Assembly (NCBI GenBank): GCA_024734495.1 | Contig: JALMQS010000099.1 | Location: 69,321,149 to 69,385,148, forward strand | Length of the DNA stretch: 64,000 bases | Source of the DNA: Forficula auricularia | Taxonomy: Eukaryota > Arthropoda > Insecta > Dermaptera > Forficulidae | Direction: 5' to 3' | In this document: in pieces, positions 36,115-47,439 of the stretch | Layout of the letters: every line of letters begins with the position of its first letter | Position numbering within the stretch: position 1 is the first letter of the stretch | Program-made: the position numbers and the translations under genes | Notes under the pieces: generated by a model | Database searches by the model: none | What the model was told of the DNA's origin: nothing | Seen by the model: the letters and a program-made list of their open reading frames with translations, nothing else

Positions 36115-36897
36115 TCAAACAAATAAATAATATATATACAGATATATCATCTCGATATATACGTGTGTATGTTTATTTGCATCAAGCAGAGGACAACCTC
36201 TTTGTTTCTCTTTGTGAATCAACAACTCTGCTACTCTCGGCAAAACAAAAACTTTTCAATTGAGTATAATTTCGATGGAATATTTCGAAAAAATCACTTT
36301 TTTAATTCTTATTTAAATGTAAAGAAATGAGTATCTATTTGAAAAAGAATGATTGAATTTTTATCAGTATTGCAATTTTTTTAGAAAATAAATATTTGAA
36401 TTTCGAGGGGAATTATACTTAATTTTAGTAGAATATTTTATAGAGATATAGAAAATTATAATTTCATCAAAGAAACTCGAAAAAACATTTATTTTATACC
36501 CTTGAAAAAATGAAGAAATTGATAAGGGTCCCCCTTATCATCAGATTTCCAATTTTTTTATAAAATAAATATTTGAATTTTGAGGGGATTATACTTAATT
36601 CTAGTAGATTATTTTATAGAGATATAGGAAATTATAATTTCGTAAAATAAACTCGAAAAAACATTCATTTTATACCCTTGTAAAAGATTAAGAAAGTGAT
36701 AAGGGTCCACTTCACTAAACTCATTTTAAATAGTAGATTTTATATAGATTTAAATGAGTATAATTTCAATGTAATATCTCGAAAAAAATCACTTTTTTTG
36801 AATTCTTATTTAAATGTAAAGAAATGAGTATCTATTTGAGAAAGAATGATAGAAATTTTTCTCAAAACCAACTTGTGATATATAATTAATTAATTTT

Positions 36898-37038
36898 ACG
36901 AATATGAATTTAGGTTGTTTCAAAAATTTTAATAGATGTGTTTATATACGGGTTCGACTCCGGAGGGGACAAGACCTTCCTAGATGCAATATAAAAATAT
37001 CTATTATAATCTTTGTTACGACCTAAATTCATGTTCGT
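36898..37038. mobile_element. Small MITE with about 45-bp terminal inverted repeats
   Basis: The ends ACGAATATGAATTTAGGT (36,898) and ACCTAAATTCATGTTCGT (37,021-37,038) are inverted with one mismatch, and homology continues inward to the AATAGAT motifs. The centre holds GGGTTCGACTCCGGAGG, which looks like a tRNA T-arm (B box). A clear target duplication was not found. Confidence 0.6.
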
Positions 37039-37299
37039 ATTTTATTTAAGCTTATATCTATGGCTGGTCTAGCTAGTAACTGTACTGATTGTTTTCACTT
37101 TTTCCTCCATTTTTAATTTTAATGTTCGTTTTTAAGCTCCGTCCCCCCAATATTTTCCTTGTACCGGAGTTTAAGTCAATGTTTAAACTTTTTCCTTTGT
37201 GTGTAATTTTAATATTTGCCTCTACACGAGCTTATCGACCGATTGGTTTAAATAAAATTATAGTCATTTTGAAACAAGCAATTACTTTAATTTTCTAAC

Positions 37300-37700
37300 T
37301 ACCCTAGCAAATAATTGCAAAAAATATGACCTTCCACAAGTCTTTTTTAGTTTTTCCTATGATGGAAAATTCTCAAGGGCATTCCGTGCGTCATGGGGCT
37401 TTGCGAAACAGTCAGCACCCTCTTTCAACCCCCAAACGGCGGCCCTTAGATTGATTCATCCCTGCATTACAATGCACAACCAAGAATCTAGATTGTTAAT
37501 GGGTCTTTTCGACAGAGGGAAAATTCCCCTCAATTATTGAAGATGTCAACTTTAGAAGGGCGAGAGGATCCAAACATAAACCATTCATTTCATCAGAGGA
37601 TAGCAAAGTTAAATATTACAAAGCTGGTGCGGTCTTTTGTATGAATCACGTAGCATGGTCCATAAAATCCCGCATCCATTAAGTTTGGTTATTTTCTTTT
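37300..37700 (+). other. Unrecognised, less AT-rich stretch
   Basis: More GC-rich than its surroundings. One frame stays open from about 37,504 to 37,680 and contains KPFISSEDSKVKYYKAGAVF, but it has no clear start and is preceded by stops. It could be the end of a decayed transposon gene or a host gene fragment. I do not recognise it. Confidence 0.3.
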
Positions 37701-37927
37701 AAAATTAATTCACCACCGATATTGGGTTCGCAAAAATAATACACTATTCTTTGATGTTTTCTGAACAAGATTGATGATATCTTTATAGAATTGTATTATT
37801 TAACATTTTTATTTAATCGCTATATTGATTTTAAATTAAATATTTATCATTAAAAAATGTTATTTTGTTTTTTTATAATACATCGAGGAAAAAATAAGCT
37901 GACGTGTTCTGATGTGGCCATACACTT

Positions 37928-40219
37928 GACTTTACCATACAACCTGGCCCCTAAAATTATTTATAATCCAGTAGGGGGGTGGGGTTAATTATTGCATTTG
38001 TATACTTCTGGGGTCCCACTGATTGTGTATACAAAATTTTGTTGAGTTTGGTAAATGGGCAAGATTTTCATTTTTTGACCATACCCCCCCCCCCCCCATT
38101 TTGGCCGGTTAGTTTTTGCATTTTTAGACTTCTGGGGTCCCACTGATTATGTATACAAAATTTGGTTGAGTTTGGTAAATGGCCAAGATTTTCATTTTTT
38201 GACCCTATACCACCACCCCCCCCATTTTGGGGGGTTAGTTTTTGCATTTTTAGACTTTTGTGGATCCCCTGAATATGTATACAAAAATTGGTTGAGTTTG
38301 CTCAAACGGCCTAGATTTTTAATTTTTAACCCCCTCCACCTCTTTTAATTTAGGGTCGATATGCACCAAAATCTAATCAGCTCTTAATCTCAATGGACCA
38401 AAACTACGTGTGAAATTTGGTTTCTATATTCAAACTAGTTTTTCAGCTAGCTCGTCCACAAAAATTTGGTAACGCACAGACTGACTAACTAACTAACAGA
38501 CAACCAGACTAACAGACATTTTGACAAAACAATTATTATCTCGAAAAATAGAATTTTTTCGATGTTGTCGATTTTCGTTGAACCCCCCCCCCCCCCTCCA
38601 TTTTGGGCGGTTAGTTTTTGCATGTTTAGACTTCTGGGGGTCCAGTGATTATGTATACAAAATTTGGTTGAGTTTGCTCAAACGGCCGAGATTTTTAATT
38701 TTTACCCCCCCCCCCCCCCCATTTTGGCCGGTTAGTTTTTCTATTTTTAGTCTTCTGGGGTCCCACTGATTATGTATACAAATTTGGTTGAGTTTGGTCA
38801 AATGGCCTAGACATTAATTTTTTGACCCAGCACTCCCCCCCCCCATTTTGGGCGGTTAGTTTTTGCATTTTTAGACATCTGGGGATCCACTGATTATATA
38901 AACAAAATTCGGGTGAGTTTGGTACAAGGGCCTATATTTTAATTTTTCACCCTACACCCCCTCTCTCTCACTTTGGGCGGTTAGTTTTTGCATTTTTAGA
39001 CTTCTGGGGGTCCACTAATGATTTATACAAATTTTTACTTAGATTGCTAAATGGCCTAGATTTTTAATTTTTAACCCCACTCCACGCCACTTAATTTTGG
39101 GTCGATATGCACCGAAATCTAATCAGCTCTTAATCTCAATGCACCAAAACTACGTGTGAAATTTGGTTTTGCTATTTACACTAGTTTTTAAGCTTGCTCG
39201 TGCACCAAAATTTGGTAACGTACGTTCTAATAGAATAAAGAGACTAACATCCAAACTAACAACCAGACTAACAGACATTTTGACAAAATAATTATTATCT
39301 CAAAAAATATAATTTTTTCGAAGTTTACTTATTAGGGATTTTTTGTAGAACTAAATGCCATGGTTTCGCATAATTTTTTTAATCAAAATAGTTTAAGACG
39401 TTTTTGAGATATTTCGAAAAAAAGAAGGAAAAAACCCAATTTTTTCATGAACTATTTTGTATACAAAATATGATTGAGTTTGGTACAAGTGCCAAGATTT
39501 TAATTTTCTGACCCTTCACCCCCAAATTTGGTTTTGAATTCACACTAGTTTTTAAGCTAGCTCGTCCACAAAAATTTGGTAACGGTCGTACTAACAGAAT
39601 AACAGACTAACAACCAGACTAACAGACATTTTGATAAAACATTTATTATGTCGAAAAATATAATTTTTTCGATGTTCACTTATAAGAGCTTTTTTGTAGA
39701 CCGAAATGCCATGGTTTTACATGTATACAAAATTTGGTTTCGTTTGGTAAATGACCAAGATTTTCAATTTTGACTCTAAACCCCCCCCCCCCATTTTGAG
39801 GGCTTTTTTTACACTTCTGGAGGGCCACTGATTTTGTATACAAAATATGATTGAGTTTGGTATAAGTGCCAAGATTTTAATTTTCTGACCCTTCACCCCC
39901 CCCCAAATTTGGTTTTGAATTCACACTAGTTTTAAAGCTAGCTCGTCCACAAAAATTTGGTAACGGTCGTACTAACAGAATAACAGACTAACAACCAGAC
40001 TAACAGACATTTTGATAAAACATTTATTATGTCGAAAAATATAATTTTTTCGATGTTCACTTATAAGAGCTTTTTTGTAGACCGAAATGCCATGGTTTTG
40101 CTCAATTTTTTTATTCAAAATAGTTTCAGCCATTTTTTAGATCGAAAAAAAATAAGCAAAAAACTCCTTTTTTTTTATGCACGATTATAATACTTGACTA
40201 TATCCTGTATGGTAAAGTA
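37928..40219. mobile_element. C-rich tandem-repeat element with short terminal inverted repeats
   Basis: The ends ACTTTACCATACA (about 37,928) and TGTATGGTAAAGT (about 40,207-40,219) are inverted. Inside is a two-level tandem repeat: units of about 135-140 bp with a poly(C) tract, CATTTTGGCCGGTTAGTTTT, TCTGGGGTCCCACTGATTAT and TATACAAAATTTGGTTGAG, arranged in larger blocks that end with AACTAACAGACAACCAGAC. ORFs at 38,166 and 38,521 are proline tracts read through the poly(C) runs and are not genes. A non-autonomous DNA transposon with internal minisatellite is the best fit. Confidence 0.6.
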
Positions 40220-42300
40220 AAATTAATTAGATATGAATAAGTAATTAATTATGTAGTTTTATATTCTAAATAATATCTTCTATTTATCTTCATTTATTTC
40301 TTCATTACATATATTTAAACTTGATAATTTCTAATGTCCCTAATAATGGCAGCTGACGTATTTAATGCAATTTTTGGTCTAAAAGGGTTGTCTAAATACA
40401 GGGTGCCATCTATTAATTCTACGCGGCCAAATTGCTAAATAATTAGAAAGATATTTAAGAAACGAGCTTTTCGTGCGTGCCTTCGGCAGGTCCTCGAAGC
40501 TCGGCCCTCCGGGCTGAGTGCCCTGGCGGGCGGCGTCTCGATCCAAAAATTTTATTCTTCTTAAAAAAACACACTACAAATGTATACCTGTAAACTCCCG
40601 AAAATACATAGTGTCTTAAAGTTTCGCCTCATTTTCGTCCTGACACAGCTACAGAAATGAGGCTCTAGATATGAATGTGGAAGTATTTTTTTTTCTATAA
40701 TCTACAACATTGTGATATTTTTTGTGTGGAAATAGATTTATTTAAATAAGTGGAATCGTGTGAGGAGGAGAATTATATTATATCATTTTTTTACTTTTTT
40801 TAATTTGGGATAAATAATCGATACAAGGCTCAAAATATTTAAAAGAGATCAGGTCTTGTTTGTATGACAGCCTGCTCCAGTATTGCCAGGAGAAACTCGG
40901 GCATGCGTGTCTTAAGTCGTCCAATTTTGTAAAAATCAACAAATAAGAATAACAAAACTAAGATTTTTAAAAAATTATAAAAAAGTGGCAAATTATTAAA
41001 AAATAAACAAATAATATATAAAATATAAATCAAATAAGATGTGATTAATTTCTTTTGAAAAGTGAATTGAATAGTTAATTTTTGAGTGGTGAGGGGGGAG
41101 GGAGAAATAATTATCAATATATTTAATGTTTCTTAATTTAAAACCAATTGGAGTTTTTCATTTCGAAATTCTAATTAAAATTACAATTATATTTCAAATT
41201 TGCCGCATATATACCAACGGCATCAGCGCTCCCTGTCGGCAGCATTCTCTGAGAGTTGTTGCAAATTAATCTAGGCTCATATATTGTATGAGAATGAGAA
41301 TAATTTCTATTATGTCAATTCTCCAGAAATCTTACATATTTCATTAAAAATATCTGCTCTTAAATATAAGATACGCTCCACTGGTGAAATAATATTTATC
41401 TAAAGAAAACACCATTTACATTGAGAAAACTTGATGACGTAAAATTTACGACAAACGCCCGCTCAAGGGGAATTACAAAGCGCGCCCGCTGGAAGGTTAA
41501 AATAATTTATTTATGCCCCCACCCCTCTGGAATCGAATAAAAAATTATGTAAGAGCCCTGACTTCCTGCCCGGGTTAACTAAACTATGTTTAATGTGCTT
41601 TTTGTATTTAAGCACTACACTGTATTAGGCTATTCTACTTGTAAAAAAATAATTAAAAAATTAAAAATTTAGTAATGTTATTATTTGTCTCCAAGCTTTG
41701 CGTCACCTTGAAAATCTTTCTGTGGATGCCTTCTGGTACTAGATATACATAGTAATAAAGAAAATTTGATACTTTTAAAAAATATTAAAGTTAAAAAAAA
41801 ATCGTTTGAGCTAATTTTCTGGAAAAGACAAAAAAATCTAAAAACAGGACAAAAATAACTGTGCATTTGATTGATAATTTAAAACTGCAGTTAAAACAAA
41901 CCTTTATACCTATAAAAGTCATACGATTTACCTTATTCGATTTTAAAAATACCTTTATTGACTATAAATAAAATTTAAAATTTCATACATAATAAATACA
42001 TTTTTTTTTTCAAATGCAATATCACTACCTAATATATAATATATTTTATATAAATACATTCCGTATATTATAAGACAAGACAAATTTATAGAAAGTAGGG
42101 GGAATTACAATGAGTATTGTCCAAGGAAAATTTGATAAAAAAAAAAAAATTTGTTGGTGACCGATTAAACCACATAATATCGAAACAATTACTAAAGTAA
42201 TATTGAATTCGACTTATGTTACTAGATAGCACTGGACCAAATTACGCATGCGCAGATGCGCACTTTAAGTTCCTTACTCGTTATTTTCAAAAGCACGCGT
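40220..42300. other. No gene recognised
   Basis: AT-rich sequence with a GC-rich islet at about 40,460-40,540 (CTCGGCCCTCCGGGCTGAG, CCCTGGCGGGCGGCGTCTCG). The islet resembles one near 56,265 (CCCCTGGCGGGGAGCGTTTC), so it is probably part of a dispersed repeat. Short open frames at 40,839 and 41,681 (minus) show no recognisable protein features. Confidence 0.5.
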
Positions 42301-42307
42301 ATACCTA

Positions 42308-42418
42308 GTAGCACAATGTTTCAAAATACATAGTAACTATATAGTGCCTATATAAATTCTCAAAATATATATAGGGACAATATAGTTATTATGTAGTTTG
42401 AAACATTGTTCTTCTAGG
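42308..42418. mobile_element. Short palindromic MITE
   Basis: The inverted ends CTAGTAGCACAATGTTTC and GAAACATTGTTCTTCTAG continue inward through ATACATAGTAACTATAT and its complement. Total length is about 111 bp. Confidence 0.6.
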
Positions 42419-43303
42419 GATGCTATACCTGTAAATCAAACTTTCTACTAGAAAATGAAAAAAATTCGATATATTTGTTTTTTTAATTTATTTTATTTTA
42501 TATTATTATCTTATAATATCTCATGATAAAAAGTTTATTTCTCTTTTGATTATAGATTTTTATTTATTCAAAAAAAAAAACACACTAAAATTAATCACGA
42601 ATTTATAATATATAAATCGATTAAGGTGTTTAGAAGAAATCGTTTGTCCTTTTCACTTACTTTATACATTAAAATACATTTCCAGTAATTTTTATGATTA
42701 TAATAAAGAAAAATATATATAATAAGGCAAAAAATAAAGTAATCGAGCGATTCTACTCACATTACAATCAATTCTAATATATTAAGCAACATTAATTTAT
42801 TATGATATGAAGGTCTTTATTTATTTATTTATTTATTTTATCAGCAGAATCGTAGAATAAAGAAACACATCGGGATGACAAACTAAGACTTAAAAGAGTC
42901 TATAAGTTTGTATTCTTTCTACTTAGGGAATTATAGTTACATTTAATATTTTATTTAATTAATCCATTTAAATTGCACAATGATGTTTACACGTTAAATT
43001 TATTATATTTTTTTTGGATGTGTGTATTTGTGTGTGTGTATGTGGGGAGGGACGTCCAAAAAACAAAATGAATTTCCAAAGGTGATGACAAAAATTTATA
43101 GAAATATTTTCAAATAAGACACAGAGCAAATATTATAGATTCTTATATCTATAGGTTTGTTCTTACACAGTTTGAAATCAGTTTAAATATAATTTGTGTG
43201 AAGACGGTAACATTTACAGCTCACTTTTTTGAATTGTTCCAAGGAACGTAATCACGTTCTTTCTAGTCTAGTTTTTGGCCATCTTATTTCTTTATTCTTA
43301 AAC
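42419..43303. other. No gene recognised; (TTTA)n tract
   Basis: AT-rich sequence. A TTTATTTATTTATTTATTTA tract at about 42,813-42,840 resembles the minus-strand tail of an RTE-like element, but no coding sequence was recognised beside it. A GT-rich stretch lies at 43,019-43,045. Confidence 0.45.
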
Positions 43304-43644
43304 AATAATAAAAACTAAATGGATATTGATGAGGCAGTCCAAAAAAAGAAGATAATTTATACTATCTTCTTATTTTTATTCAAAAACCGACGTTTCGGAT
43401 GCTATTCCGTAATATATTGTTACTGCAACTGAAAGAGGAGACAGAGGGGAATGTCGCATTGGATTTCCTTCACTAACTTTTCAAAACCCTGAAGAAGAAG
43501 GGAATAGCTACCGAAACGTCGGTTTTTGAATAAAAAAAAAAGATAGTATAAATTATCTTCTTTTTCTGGACTGCCTCATCAATATCTACTTAATTAACTT
43601 ATCAGTCCGTCTCCAAAAATTACTCCAATCTTAATAATAAAAAC
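43304..43644 (+). mobile_element. Palindromic Penelope-type hairpin element, family 1 copy B
   Basis: The element 43,316-43,632 is flanked by a perfect 12-bp duplication AATAATAAAAAC (43,304-43,315 and 43,633-43,644). The arms share GGATATTGATGAGGCAGTCC, ATAATTTATACTATCTT and AAAAACCGACG. The right end has the asymmetric tail CAGTCCGTCTCCAAAAATTA, shared in inverted orientation with the copy at 30,810. A degenerate hammerhead-like core remains in the right arm. Confidence 0.85.
43489..43520 (+). ncRNA. Degenerate hammerhead-like core, family 1 copy B
   Basis: CTGAAGA (43,489-43,495) is followed by a weak helix II (GG...CC around AATAGCTA) and GAAACGTC (43,513-43,520). ACGT gives the loop-less helix III known from dimer-acting Penelope hammerheads. 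The other arm keeps CCGAAACGTCGG but has lost the CTGA box. Confidence 0.5.
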
Positions 43645-44005
43645 GTTTGGAAAACAAAGAAAATAAATTAAAAATACACCAGGATCGGCCAGAGAGTTTT
43701 CAAAATAATATTTTCATCTAAGATAGTGTTTCCCAACGTGTGGTCCAAGCACTACAGGGGGGCAATTTGATGGTTAATGGGGGCAATTAAAAATGGGCTC
43801 GTCCAGATAAATATAAAAATCAACAAAATTATTTACCCATATTTGAAAAAATAAATGGTAACAAAATTTGACAATAAGTAGCTTCAGCGATATATAAAAT
43901 ATACTTAAATTGATGTAGAACCATACAAAATATTAATCAACAAAATTTTGTTTTTGTAATTATATTTATATAAATAATAATTAATTTTTAGAATATAAAA
44001 AATAT

Positions 44006-44899
44006 ATGTTACATTAAAGTGGTCCTTATTTTGGGTATTTTCGAATTTTCACGCTGGCAAAGGCTCATATGGTTCGAAATAAATAATAAAAAAAATATCC
44101 CCCAAGTTTCAAGTCTCTATCTCAATTCTAACCTGTACCGCACACCGATGCAAGTTTACAATCTAAATAACATGGAGTTTTTGACATTGAACGATCAGTC
44201 TTTAATTCCGGCCAAAGTAATGGTTCAAAAAATTTGAAACTCTCTAGACATTATCCTTATAATAGTAGCAATCCTTCAGAATTTTTACAGATTTTTAGCT
44301 ATTATAATTTTGGAGTTACAGCTAGATAAAATACTGCTATATCTTAATGTTAGTAGGTTATAGCCTTCCAAATTATAATAGCTAAAAATCTGTAAAAAAA
44401 TCTCTAAGATAGCTACTATTATAAGGATAAAGTCCACAGAGTTCCAAATTTTTTGAACCATTTTTTTAAATTTTTTTATTTATTGTCACCGGGATCAAAG
44501 CCCATTTAGAGAGCATATCAGTAAAGTGTTAGTAGGGATAGTGAGGGAGCAGAGTTTTAGCCGGAAGAAATTTTATATGCTAGCCAGGCTCGAAGCCGGG
44601 GTCTACCGCTTGAACATGATCATCAAGGATGCTCAAGCGGAGCCAGCGTCTTTGCCAGTTCGGCCAACCCGACTCCCCATTTTAAACCATTACTTTGGCC
44701 GGAATAAGAAATTGATCGTTAAATGGCAAAAACTCCATGTTATTTAGTTGGGAAACTTGCATCGCCGTGCGGTACAGGACAAAATTGAGATAGAGACTTG
44801 AAACTTGAAGGATTTTTTTTATTTATTTCGAAACATATGAGTCTCTGTCAGCGCAAAAATTCGAAAATATCCAATATAAAGACCACCCTAATGTTACAT
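44006..44899. mobile_element. Large foldback (Mutator-like?) element, copy 1
   Basis: An 876-bp palindrome (44,015-44,890) is flanked by a perfect 9-bp duplication ATGTTACAT (44,006-44,014 and 44,891-44,899). The arms start TAAAGTGGTCCTTATTTT and end ATAAAGACCACCCTA, and are inverted over about 300 bp each (GAGATAGAGACTTGAAACTT, ATTATAATAGCTAAAAATCT). Long terminal inverted repeats with 9-bp duplications are typical of Mutator-like MITEs; the assignment is inference. The right arm is split by a SINE at 44,467-44,680. ORFs at 44,019 and 44,526 lie wholly in repeat. Confidence 0.82.
44467..44680 (-). mobile_element. tRNA-derived SINE nested in the foldback element
   Basis: Read on the minus strand from about 44,678, the head GGGGAGTCGGGTTGGCCGAA contains an A-box-like TGGCCGAACTGG (plus 44,655-44,666). 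About 60 bp on is a B-box-like GGCTTCGAGCC (44,587-44,597). The 3' end is an A/T-rich AATAAATAAA tail. The head resembles a class II (Leu/Ser) tRNA. It splits the foldback arm at AACCATT, which is repeated on both sides as a possible target duplication. Confidence 0.68.
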
Positions 44900-45176
44900 A
44901 GGAGGAATGAGAATTTTAGAAAGGCTTAGGAGGACATGGCACAAAAAAGGTTGGAAAACACTGATCTAAGACGAAACTCCGATGCAATTTCACCCATTAC
45001 TTAATAAAAACATTACTTTCCTGGAATAGTAAATTAAATCAAAGAGATGTGTTTAATAATATTTCTTAGACAAAGAAGAAAAAGTCTCTGATCAACAGAC
45101 CATGTTTTGGAACAGATGACAAGTACTTCGTGCTCAGTTACAAACACCCCCTCTGCTACTCTCCACACAGAGTGAA

Positions 45177-45394
45177 GTGAGGCCAACATCGCCTACAGAT
45201 GACGTCACGTTCTCGCATAAATATTTTGGTAATATTAATTTAATATTAATTTGCGATTATTGGAATCCAAAATAAATAATCTAAACTACGATAAATTTAT
45301 CTCAATGTATAATAATTCCTATAATGGCCATGCTATTTCTGGGTGTTCCTACCTACAGATGACGTCACATTCTCTAGTTGATGTTGGCCTCACC
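45177..45394. repeat. Short inverted-end repeat with internal direct repeats
   Basis: GTGAGGCCAACATC (45,177) and GATGTTGGCCTCAC (to 45,394) are exact inverted ends. Just inside, CCTACAGATGACGTCAC occurs in direct orientation on both sides. It is probably a MITE or a double insertion. Confidence 0.5.
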
Positions 45395-46130
45395 AAATCG
45401 ACACCAGGGCGTGTCTATATATTTCATGGTCTAAGGTTGGAACACTATTTTCAGCGTCTGATAATTCACATACCAATCCAAGAACAAACCTTGTAGATAT
45501 ATTCTTATAGATAAAGAATATACAATATATGAAAAATAGAATAGCTTACTTTCTAAACAGTACACTGTGCACCTGCCTACAGGGGATTCTAGGGATATTA
45601 GGAAGAATTTACAAAACGTTAGGCAGGATTTATTTATTTGGCACAACAAGTAGAATCAATTATTTTGTTTACCAAAAATGAACCAACGTTTAGATTTACA
45701 TTTTACTTTGAGAAACGATTATTTTATTTCATTTTATTTTTATTAAGTCAACTTTTAAGCCTTCAGATTGAGCCTGGATTGACATTGACTCTTTGTTTGC
45801 TAATCCTGTCCCTCAACATGCCAAAATTGTTTTTCTTAGCAATGGAAAAAAACCTTTCGTGACCAACATTACTTTGATTAAATTGAGACGACCAGGCTCC
45901 TGTTAGACTAGCCAAAAAGGCATTTAAAAATAATTCAAGGTGATTCTAAATTATTGTTCAAGTTCTCGTGACCTGAAATTTCAAATAAGAATAAAAAAAA
46001 ATATTATATTAATAATAATAAAATCGCTTATCGAATAAGTTTCAAAAAGGTTTATTGACTCTAAAATTAATAGTATAGTTTAGTACATTAGTGCTTAATA
46101 AATTCTTTCAGAAATCAGAAATAAGTCAAG
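45395..46130. other. No gene recognised
   Basis: AT-rich sequence. The small open frames at 45,431 (minus) and 45,638 (plus) overlap each other or are short, and show no known motif. Confidence 0.5.
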
Positions 46131-46442
46131 GTCGGATATAATTAATAAGTTGTAGTAGGGAAACAAGGACAATAGCTTATGCAAGTATTTTTATTTTATG
46201 CCAACGTTTCGTCAACTTTGTTGACTTCTCAGGGCTCAAACAAATTAATTTCTTTGCATATTTAATGACATTGTTATAAAATGACAAATATGTAAAGAAA
46301 TTAATTTATTTGAACCCTGAGGAAGTCAACAAAGTTGATGAAACGTTTGCATAAAACAAAAAATACTTGCATAAGCTATTGTCTTTATTTCCCTACAACA
46401 ACTTATTAATTTAATCGATGGACATAAATAGTCAGATATAAT
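46131..46442 (+). mobile_element. Palindromic Penelope-type hairpin element, family 4
   Basis: The element 46,143-46,430 is flanked by 12-bp repeats GTCGGATATAAT and GTCAGATATAAT (one mismatch). The arms share TAATAAGTTGTAGTAGGGAA, AATAGCTTATGCAAGTATTT and the core GTCAACAAAGTTGA. The right tail TTTAATCGATGGACATAAAT is not matched on the left. Both arms carry a hammerhead-like core. Confidence 0.83.
46317..46347 (+). ncRNA. Hammerhead-like core, right arm of family 4
   Basis: CTGAGGA (46,317-46,323), an extra A, helix II GTCAAC/GTTGAT with loop AAA, then GAAACGTT. The minimal ACGU helix III has no loop. The left arm on the minus strand (46,201-46,232) has a better helix I (GCC/GGC) but reads CTGAGAA, with the invariant core G replaced. 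Confidence 0.58.
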
Positions 46443-47400
46443 CTATATATATTATGTTGAACGAGAATTCAGATAATTTAATTAATCTCAATGTGAAGGT
46501 TAAGTAACTATTCATTTAAGATTGACATTTACACCAAAATTTTTATTTTCCTAATTTTTTTATAAAAAATTTCCGCAGTCAATACCTAGAATTTAACAAA
46601 AAATATATTCCTAAGAAATATTAGTATGAAAAAAATTACAATTGAAAATATTAATAGGTATTAATAGGTATACTCGAATAAGATGAGCTACTATATTCCC
46701 ATTCCCAACACAATCGTTTGTTTGTTTTTTCAATTTGTTAATGTGTTCTATCGATTCTTTAATATATATATATATTTCATTAAAAACAATTTCTTTATAA
46801 AAATTGTAATTTTAGTAACTTTTGTAAGTTAAAAAAAATATATATAATAATAATAATTTCACCGTCATTTCAAAAGCAACAGAAAGTACAAACTATTGAT
46901 GGCGTCATCATTGCACGAGAGCGGCTGATTGATCCTTCTAGCCTGATTTTTATTAAAAAGACCATTAATGTATTAAACTCTTCTATCATACTATAAGTAC
47001 ATAAAAATGCAAATTTTTTTATAGAAATTCAAAAGAGGTTATCAAGTTCTAAATCCGAGATGTTATGATTAATTCTTTATTACATATAAGAAAGGTTGAT
47101 CAGTCATCCCTTTGTGGATTTTTGGCTACTACCTGAAGGGTGAATTCAACATTAATTAAATAATTAAAAGTTAACCATAACCCCTCGTATTTAGTAGTTA
47201 ACAATCTCTTTAAATTTATTATAGACAAACTTGAATGGCTCCAAACTCTATAAGATACTTTTTTAGATACACTTTAATATTCGATATGTAATTATATTTT
47301 GTGATTATTATGTATAAATAAATTAGGGAAACCTGGAAATAATTTAGAATTATTTTAAAAAAAAAAATTTTAAAACGAACCCCCCAAAACTTAACTTTAT
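46443..47400. other. No gene recognised
   Basis: AT-rich sequence with TATATATA and TAA-type microsatellites near 46,760 and 46,840. Nothing coding was seen. Confidence 0.5.
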
Positions 47401-47439
47401 CAAGATCTTCTCGAAGGCCAAATTTGGTGAAGGTATGGA

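Larger units (their letters stand above)
35777..36273 (+). mobile_element. Palindromic Penelope-type hairpin element, family 3 copy A
   Basis: A 471-bp element (35,790-36,260) is flanked by a perfect 13-bp duplication TGAGTATAATTTC (35,777-35,789 and 36,261-36,273). Two nearly perfect inverted arms of about 200 bp run from AGAGAAACAAAGAGGTTGTC to a small loop near 35,990-36,010. Each arm carries a complete hammerhead-like core. The asymmetric tail at the right contains CAACAACTCTGCTACTCTCG. No protein is encoded. The perfect target duplication and well-matched arms suggest this is one of the youngest copies. Confidence 0.87.
34937..36870 (+). repeat. Sat-C: about 176-bp satellite, interrupted
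   Basis: Degenerate tandem units with CATTCATTTTATACCCTTG near 35,331, 35,509 and 35,684, and near 36,486 and 36,662 (periods 175-178). Another landmark is GATCCCCCCTTATCATCAG and its variants. The array is split by a palindromic element at 35,790-36,260. The ATGAGTATAATTTCGATGG sequence near 35,106 is an intact version of the site it entered. Confidence 0.8.

Noticed and set aside
38166..38769. Proline-rich proteins at 38,166 and 38,521
   Set aside because: They come from poly(C) tracts in a tandem repeat.
44580..44680. Genuine tRNA gene on the minus strand
   Set aside because: The A and B boxes are present but the sequence does not fold into a full cloverleaf by eye, has a long 3' extension and a SINE-type tail.
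44526..44747. 73-residue open frame
   Set aside because: It reads through the SINE (antisense) and the foldback arm.
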